A stretch of 64,000 bases of DNA from positions 2,976,001 through 3,040,000 of the forward strand of contig OZ316896.1 in NCBI GenBank assembly GCA_973895155.1. The letters are read 5' to 3'. The number at the start of each line of letters is the position of its first letter. Positions within the stretch are counted from its first letter, which is position 1. Origin of the DNA: Marsupella aquatica (taxonomy: Eukaryota; Marchantiophyta). The translations under genes were made by a program, and so were the position numbers. The notes under the pieces are model-generated. The model ran no database searches and had not been told where the DNA came from. It saw only the letters and a program-made list of their open reading frames with translations. This document shows, piece after piece, positions 57,285 through 64,000 of the stretch.

Positions 57285-57735
57285 TGTAAAGACATGTCCA
57301 AGGTGTCCTTGCTATTAGTAAGGACTCCTCTACATAGCGACTCCTTTTGGTTTGATTGCATGTCTAGGACTCGGTCATTTTACAAGGACTAGGACTGTGT
57401 CCTTGGACAAGGACAGAGTCATATTGGAAAGGACCATGCAAAGGACCATGTCCTTTCAAACGGACTAAAAAGGATTTGTGAAGGACTATGTCCTTCGTGA
57501 AGGACACATTCAAGGACTATGTCCTTGACTAAGGACATATTCAAGGACTATGTCCTTGGTGCAAGACATATTCAAGGACTATGTCCTTGGTGCAAGTCAT
57601 GGTAAAGGACTAGTTCCTTAGTTAATGACACAATCCTTAACCGCAGAAAGGACCATACATGTCATATATCCTTTTACATGGACTTCACAAAGGACTCTCC
57701 CAATGTATAAACTAGACTGTGTCCTTGTGTATTAA
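57285..57735. repeat. Field of AAGGAC/GTCCTT inverted repeats
   Basis: More than fifteen overlapping short palindromes around the core CAAGGACTATGTCCTTG, some in tandem at about 30-bp spacing (57505-57600), others scattered and inverted. It lies between the 3' ends of two convergent genes. Confidence 0.8.
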
Positions 57736-57944
57736 GGGTCTGGGAGATATATGTGGCCAGATAACTAGCGACAATGCTTATATGAGAATTCTTTGAGCTG
57801 CTTGTATGAATGCGTTCTATTTTTTTAGGTGGTTGGGCCTTTGTAAATTTGCAATCAGGTACTTATACAATTTGTACTGGTGTTTTGCGTTTTGAACACA
57901 GACTAAACCTTCAAGATACTTCGGGCATGACTACATCATGTAGA

Positions 57945-58045
57945 CTAAGGGACACTCTGGATGACATACTCTAGATGGTAGAGACTGAGTGACATACTCT
58001 AGATGGTAGAGACTAAGTGACATACTCTAGATGGTAGACCGAGTG
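57945..58045. repeat. 35-bp tandem repeat, three copies
   Basis: Unit GACATACTCTAGATGGTAGA plus GACTRAGT, three copies, the last shortened. Confidence 0.75.
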
Positions 58046-58528
58046 CCACTTTTGGCACTCGGCTCACAAGATAATCATGTTTGTAATATTTCATGTTAAT
58101 GGATCTGCATTTCATCACTTAAGGAATTTTTCCTTCTCATTTCTTCAAGGGCCTTGTGGACATGATGTGCCTTGATTTCCTTGCGTGTGGTTGTACCTTT
58201 CTGTAAGCATATCTGAATCATGCACAAAGCAATTGTTCAGATAGAAACGGCGGGTTATTAAGTCTCTGTTTATGTCACACTTGATGACAATAGTACGGGA
58301 CATCCATTTGTGGTCTCAAACTTTCTGTTGTCAGGTGTACTCTACAAAAGTATCAACTCAAAATAATCCCTTGGATTACACACCTAATTGCAGGGCGCTA
58401 TTTTTGTACATTCAACATTTTTGCAAGTATATACCAATCCACACTTGTCACTTCCAGCCAACTTCTTCCCACCGTATAGCTGCCTTCCAAGTTACAAAAC
58501 CTCTGGTGCCCATTTGTCTCCTCGAGGA

Positions 58529-58672
58529 TTTAGTGCAAAGATATACCTCAACTAAAATATATCATCTAGACCACCTATTGAAGGAACTTCCAAGCTTCTC
58601 TTGAACAGTTGTGGTCTTCATGCCCAGAGACTTAAGTGTCAGAAAGGTACAATTGAAGTAACATATTGATCA
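58529..58672. repeat. 144-bp segment duplicated at 59675-59818 (copy 1)
   Basis: Identical to 59675-59818 apart from one visible base (AATTGAAG versus AACTGAAG). Lies just past the stop of the minus-strand gene, so it may be its 3' flank. Confidence 0.9.
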
Positions 58673-58857
58673 GAGGCGCATCCATAGACAAGAATTGAGG
58701 ACTCAACACATATACAGAAGCTTGTGTTGAGACAACAACACTATATTGATCAAGTACTTTACTGTATAGAGTTCGAGCTTGAAACAACATCCAGTTCAGT
58801 GTGGATTTCATACCATCACTAGAATACAACAGTCTGCTACATACTATAGCACTCTAA

Positions 58858-61800
58858 TTACTCCTCCGAAATACGAAAAGACTTCAAAGACATGACGAGG
58901 TCTCCAGAAAAGTCCAAAATAGCACGCTGAAGTCTCTGAAATGATGTTGCTCCACCATCTTTGGTGGTATCAAGACAATCACCAAAATTGGGTGAGGTAC
59001 TGATCTTAGTCTTACTAACATTGGGCTTAAATTCATCTCTGTCCGAATGATTTATTATAGCGCGAGTAGCTTCATCTACCAGCAGATGCCCACGAGCCTT
59101 AACAATACTCACTGCTCGAAGGTCATCACTACGGCCTAACTTTGCCACACACGTGATGGTCCACAATTCACTCTGCACCTGCCCACAGACTTCTTGCACC
59201 TTCTCTGGGCTACTCTCCCATAGCTTCTTAAAGGCTTCTCCTGACATCCCCAGTAGTTGCAACCCGCAATCTTCATTCACCAAAATAACGTAATCCCCGA
59301 CTTGCACAGCAAAGCAATACATAAAACTGCCAGTTCCAACACTGCAACAGACATGTTCGGATCGTCCTCGAGAATGAGGACCCACGGGAGACTGAGGGTT
59401 CAATTTTCTCAGCCTGTAGGCATTCTTGCCCAAAGTGCATGGCTTACCATCACTCAACAAAACATTGCAGCCTTCATAAACAAATGACCCAGCACAAACT
59501 CCCCACATGTGGTCAATTTTGATATCCACCAGGGTGGTGAACTTGTCCTCAAGATTGTCCATGATCTGCACAAAGATAATATATGAAGGGTTACATATCA
59601 ACTATTGGTCATCGGATGGTTTCTCTTGCAAACTAAAGAGGAGGGTCTTGTCTTCTAGTCAAGACTGGGGGTCCTTTAGTGCAAAGATATACCTCAACTA
59701 AAATATATCATCTAGACCACCTATTGAAGGAACTTCCAAGCTTCTCTTGAACAGTTGTGGTCTTCATGCCCAGAGACTTAAGTGTCAGAAAGGTACAACT
59801 GAAGTAACATATTGATCAAGTCCTGACTAAAGGACCCCCAGTCTTGACTAGAAGACAATACTGATCATCAGTTACCCGTAGTCCTGACTAAAGGACCGAA
59901 GTCCTTGAGTCAGGACCGGGAGTCTTGACTAAAGAACCGCGAGGACTGGAGTCCTGACTCAAGGACCCCGAGTCCTGACTCAAGGACCCCGAGTCCTGAC
60001 TCAAGGACCCAGAGTCCTCACACAAGGACCACAATTCCTGACTCAAGGACCCCGAGTCCTGAATCAAGGACCCGGAGTCCTCACACAAGGACCACAATTC
60101 CTGACCCCCAACTCAAAGAGTCCGGAAGAGTCTTGACACAAGGACTTGGAGTTACTGACTCCACGACCTACAAGTAGTGCAAATCATACAGAGCAATGAA
60201 CATAAGCTATGGAGAGAATCCAAAAAGGAACTTACACAGAGCTCAATACTGGGACTTTCGGCCCCGCTGTGCACGAGTTTGCTGCACAAAACAAAAACTG
60301 AGTTAAAGCAAACCTTTCTTGAATGCATCTTCTAACAATTGTCACCATAGCTCTCCTCACTACAAACTGCGGATGCACAATTTACATTGGAGAGGGCAAT
60401 GATTTTTCCTGGATCAGAACTTGAAAGTCAATCATCCACAGAAAGTTTCCTTTGGGAGGAATGAGCGGGAATAGTCACAGTAGGTGAGTTTCCGCCAAGT
60501 GCTTGACTCAAGAATCCAAGAGGTGTCTTCACCAACACCAAACGCTTATAATTGACATGAACGCCACACTCAGGGGAAAAAGGCATTGTATCTGGACTCA
60601 ACAACCTTTTGCTACAGTTCACCTTCCTAGCTGATTCCTGTTCAACCTTTCGTTTCTTCCCCGACTCCCCACCCTCTACTTTTGGTGTCACCAAAGGTAT
60701 CTTAGACGATCCGTCCTCAGGCTCATCATCGCCTATATCAATGATGGAAGTGGCCTCCATGGCGCTCAAATACATGAGAGCTTGGCCGTGAGAATCCCCC
60801 TCAAAATACAATCACCAAATAATTACAGTAGTTGACAAAATCATACGGGTGCAAACATAACAGGCAAAAATGTGTCTACAAACTATAAAGAGATGTGCAG
60901 GCACAAATAATTCAGAAGATTGCTTTACAAATTCAAACCTGTGATTGAGCTGTTTGAACTATCCGCGAAACCTCTCTTCGTCTTCCCAAACATCTGCCCT
61001 TCTTCCCATACATATCTTTTAAGTCTGTTATGTAAGAATGCCGTGATTCAACCAGACTTGGTGATGCATATGAACTTGGCAAACCCCAACTTCGCAACCA
61101 ATCATCACTGAAGGCATAGGAGCATGCCAAACACTTAGCACTCTGTTCTGATGAACCGAGTATTGGAAATAGACAACTCGGATGGTAGGTGTGCCCACAA
61201 GATGTTGGAATCCAGTTGAAGCAATGAAACCCATTGCAACACACTGGACAAACAGTAAGTGAAGCTTGGACTCCTACAGATCAACAAGAAGTAGGAATAA
61301 AACGAGGAGCTAACACAGGGCAAGGATGCTTCAAAACTTTGTTTAAAATGGAATGTTCCTGAGATTGAGCTTCCAGAAGCTCCTCCACCCCCTTAACGAC
61401 AATCTCCCTTTCTTCCACGACTTTGGTCAATCTTGCCACCTTGCTTGGCAAGTCTTTGAACATATGATCTTTGTCGGTGTGGAGCGTCCTCAACACAGTC
61501 AACTCATCTGAAATTGATCTTGACCGGGAGTTCAACATCTCAATTGTGGCCTCATGCTGCTTCAGATCAGTCTGAAGGTGTGTCAAGTAATCGTTGGGGG
61601 TCTGTCACAAAGAATAAAAAACAGAGTGTCATTCATCAACTCACAAATCATATTAGCTGCAAGCTACTAATCTCAGATTTCCAACGTTAGTGAAGAGAAT
61701 AAATAGAAAGTGCGATAAAAACTAATGTGGAAATTGATCAGAGTGAAACCTCATCGTCTTCACATTGGTTGCCTTCTTCCAACTCAATGGCATTCGTGGT

Positions 61801-62950
61801 TTCTTCATGCTTCTCTTCTTCATTTGATACTGAATCCTTTACAAGCTTCAACTTCTCCTCTAGTTTGCAAATTTGATGATGAATCCGCTGCAGTGCACTT
61901 CGCCGGTCGCACTCTGAAGATTTCAAATTTTCCAGGCTTTGAAGAAGTTTCTGAACATCTTCGCGGGCCTCTCTTACTTGGTTCTTACTCCATGACATTT
62001 CTGATTCAAGCATGGATAGTAACAAGGCACGAGGGGGGGTACTTGGCGACTGCGCAAGAGTGGAAGGACTTGGCCGCACCCACGGAATAGGGGAGGCAGA
62101 TGCAGTACCAAGTAGCTCAGTAGGAACTTTTTCGAGGGAAAGAACATCCCATCCGCTCTCGGGGATTGGAGACTTCATCGTTGGCTCTTTCAAAGAGAGG
62201 CTTGAAGGAACTCGGGGAGGAACTGCCTCATGAATTGCATCCTCAATAACTTGTGCATCTGCGCGCTTATAGACACGACCAGTCTTCCTTACACAAGGGG
62301 GCCCATTAGGCTTACCTTTGCCTTCTCTATGCCACTGAACAATCTGGCCTTTCAACTTAGATGCAGCGTACGCGGCCCAATTAACTGTCCTCCCCAACAC
62401 TCGCTCAGCATACACTCCCTTAACAAATGTATGTGCCAACACTCCATTGACCGGCTTCTCATATCCATCGACAACTTTGGATAAATGTAAGACATCCTCT
62501 TGTGGCAAGCCCGTGCAACTACCTAGTTTGTAACCGCTCCGTCCCTTATCTCCAAAGCACGTGACTAGCATTTCCTCACTGATGTCAATGATTCTATGGA
62601 GATTTTTGCCTTCATTCGGAAGGCCAAATTGGGTAGCAAAGAAGTGAGCGTCCTTGTAAAAATCTGCTGGATCCCATTCGTTGTCTGTCGCCTCTGAAGT
62701 TGGCTTGACTCTACCTTTAGATTTCTCAATAGATGCTACCGCTCGAGCAACACAATCATCTGAACTGGGTTTTCCTTTAGAGAGTTTGACTAACACAGAC
62801 CCGGCTGGATCCCATTCGTTGTCTGTCGCCTCTGAAGTTGGCTTGACTCTACCTTTAGATTTCTCAATAGATGCTACCGCTCGAGCACCACAATCGTCTG
62901 AACTGGGTTTTCCTTTAGAGAGTTTGTTGACTAACACAGACCCGGTTGAG
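58858..62950 (-). CDS. Multi-exon gene with coiled-coil, RING-like and RPA-like regions
   Basis: Probable exons, 5' to 3': about 62950-61750 (46/47-residue duplication, then SGYKLGSCTGL, KGVYAERVLG, NWAAYAASKLKG, coiled coil at the end); 61601 to about 61310 (coiled coil, LTHLQTDLKQHEA); 61273-60939 (CPVCCNGFHCFNWIPTSCGH then YHPSCL: RING-like Cys/His cluster); 60800 to about 60440 (acidic/basic); 59565-58858 (stop). The last exon resembles the C-terminal OB domain of RPA1: a degenerate Cys ribbon (YEGCNVLLSDGKPC), FMYCFAVQVGDY, LQLLGMSGEAFKKLW and WTITCVAKLGR. Exons 1-2 and 3-4 join in frame with GT-AG borders; the other two junctions are unsolved. No stop inside exons. It may bind single-stranded DNA. 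Transposon accessory gene or host gene: open. Confidence 0.55.
59648..59858. mobile_element. Inverted-repeat element in an intron, carrying the 144-bp copy
   Basis: A 33-base perfect inverted repeat (TTGTCTTCTAGTCAAGACTG... at 59648-59680; complement at 59826-59858) encloses 145 bases. Nearly all of the interior is the second copy of the segment at 58529-58672. It lies in the intron between the acidic exon and the RPA-like exon of the minus-strand gene. No target duplication is seen. Confidence 0.7.
59675..59818. repeat. 144-bp segment (copy 2)
   Basis: See the copy at 58529. The match begins inside the left inverted-repeat arm (TTTAGT) and ends at ATTGATCA. Confidence 0.9.
59875..60150. repeat. 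GGACTC/GAGTCC tandem and inverted repeats in an intron
   Basis: A 21-base unit (GAGTCCTGACTCAAGGACCC) repeated about ten times with variants. Each unit is itself partly palindromic. Same AGGAC/GTCCT theme as the field at 57285-57735. Confidence 0.8.
62666..62944 (-). repeat. In-frame tandem duplication, 138/141 bp
   Basis: Copies 62666-62803 and 62804-62944 differ at only a few bases and by one codon. They encode the same 46-47 residues (KLSKGKPSSDD ... TSEATDNEWDPA) in the first known exon of the minus-strand gene. Confidence 0.9.
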
Positions 62951-64000
62951 CGTTCTTAAGGAGAGTTTTCTAATGACCCTACACCCTCACCTCCATCAAC
63001 GGGCAATGGAAGTGGGGTATCCATCAAAACAACTACGAAAAGTCCTGACTAAATCTGATGAGAGTTCTGGTAAATCTAAAGTAGAGAAGGTTACGTCAAA
63101 TATCGATGAAAGGAAGTAGAATAGGTGGTGCATTAGGTATCAAAGTTACAAGCGTACCCTCAGTCTGGCCTGCGGAGCACGTCACGCTCATGAAGTAGTA
63201 CTTCCACCCAAACCTGCACAAACTCTCCATGCCCACAACATGTCAAAGACCATGTATGCAACATTTGCACCATCGCTGATTTGAAAGTTCTTGAGTTTAC
63301 AAGCACCTATCGCCGAACGCGTCACTGCGACTGTGAGGAATATGAAGGTCTGTCTAGAATTGGTTGAAACTGCAACAAAGCAACATTTGCTTACCCGAAC
63401 TCTAAACCAATGTCACCAAACCGCACCACCTTAGAAAAGATTTGAAAGAATAGAGAGTCCGCAATGCTATGTTTCCTTCAAGCACTAAAATTGAAACATT
63501 CGGCGGAACTCCTCAACGTTCATTGTCGACGTTTACTGCCGACATCCACTACTTTGCGACGTTCAGTCTCGTTCAGTCTCGCCACCATTGTCATTGACAA
63601 TCCCCTAAGCCTCCCAAACAAACTACTTTGCGACACTACTCGGCGTTCACTCCCCCCGCCACTGTCGTTGAGTATCCTCGAAGCCTCCCGAACATCTGGA
63701 AATCTAAGGCACAGTAGGCCCCAACGGCCAATTCCTCACTGTTGATGGAAACCCGCGGATGGCACGGAAGCCGCGTGGCTATTTCAAACTTGACGGCGAT
63801 TTCAAACTGTGGGAATGACGGAACTGGTCCCCTCCTTCTTCTCCGTGGAAGGACCTTAGTGGCTAGAAATGATGCGATGTCCTTTTGCATCATTAATTCC
63901 TTCACGGGGTTGAAGTCCTTGGTGGCCCCACTATCCTTCAATCTTGATCGTTGATCTTCGTATCACCACAAGGACTACCTCTCCATTTTGGTGATCCTTT
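62951..64000. other. Right edge, probable 5' region of the minus-strand gene
   Basis: A minus-strand frame at 63941-63636 (DIASFLATKVLPRRRRRGPV) is Arg-rich and might be an upstream exon, but nothing proves it. CGTTCAGTCTC is duplicated at about 63560-63578, and two related blocks (CCTCCCAAACAAACTACTTTGCGAC and GCCTCCCGAACATC) follow. No transposon end was found before the window stops. Confidence 0.35.

Larger units (their letters stand above)
57154..58857. other. Intergenic stretch between the convergent genes
   Basis: It contains the palindromic repeat field (57285-57735), the 35-bp tandem repeat (57945-58045) and the first copy of a 144-bp duplicated segment (58529-58672). No gene is recognised. 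Confidence 0.5.

Overview
The window is nuclear DNA of a land plant. It carries a plant-type vacuolar H+-ATPase proteolipid gene, a DMP (DUF679) membrane-protein gene, Ty1/copia elements primed by initiator tRNA-Met, and a plant-type Helitron. Intron-bearing DDE-like transposase genes of types I do not associate with flowering plants, plus a lipocalin-like gene, make a bryophyte, lycophyte or fern more likely than an angiosperm. That placement is inference only. Most of the window is transposable elements nested in one another; only three small intronless genes look like ordinary host genes.

Layout. 1-2.8 kb: two small inverted-repeat elements. 2.8-14.7 kb: two related Helitron-like units (A and B) with minisatellites. 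Unit B is broken by a C-rich terminal-inverted-repeat element (5778-6188) and by an 8.0-kb Helitron (6277-14300), whose ends are fixed by comparison with the uninterrupted unit A. The Helitron Rep/helicase gene is on the minus strand and has several stops and one frameshift. 16.5-17.2 kb: DMP gene (minus). 21.17-26.10 kb: complete but defective copia element with two LTRs, primer site, polypurine tract and a CCTAT target duplication. 30.7-31.2 kb: lipocalin-like gene (minus). 38.6-39.1 kb: V-ATPase subunit c gene (minus).

39.87-51.79 kb: a second, 5'-truncated copia copy of the same family (minus). Two DNA transposons of one family sit inside it: an 8195-bp autonomous-type element (41041-49235) and a 297-bp deletion derivative (49549-49845). 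Both have the terminal repeat CTCGGGGGTCTCACT and perfect 8-bp target duplications. The large element carries a spliced DDE-like transposase gene with seven in-frame stops; its layout recalls the P superfamily, but the assignment is open.

53.7-63.0 kb: a convergent gene pair. The plus-strand gene (three exons, one in-frame stop) encodes a different DDE-like protein with DFSENY, DGAASQF and HGKG motifs. The minus-strand gene (about five exons) combines a coiled coil, a RING-like cysteine/histidine cluster and a domain resembling the C-terminal OB fold of replication protein A. Dense GGACT/AGTCC inverted repeats lie between the two genes and again inside an intron of the minus-strand gene. I read the pair as a candidate two-gene transposon whose ends I could not find.

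The best candidates for something undescribed are the CTCGGGGG-terminal transposon family and the convergent DDE/RPA-like pair.
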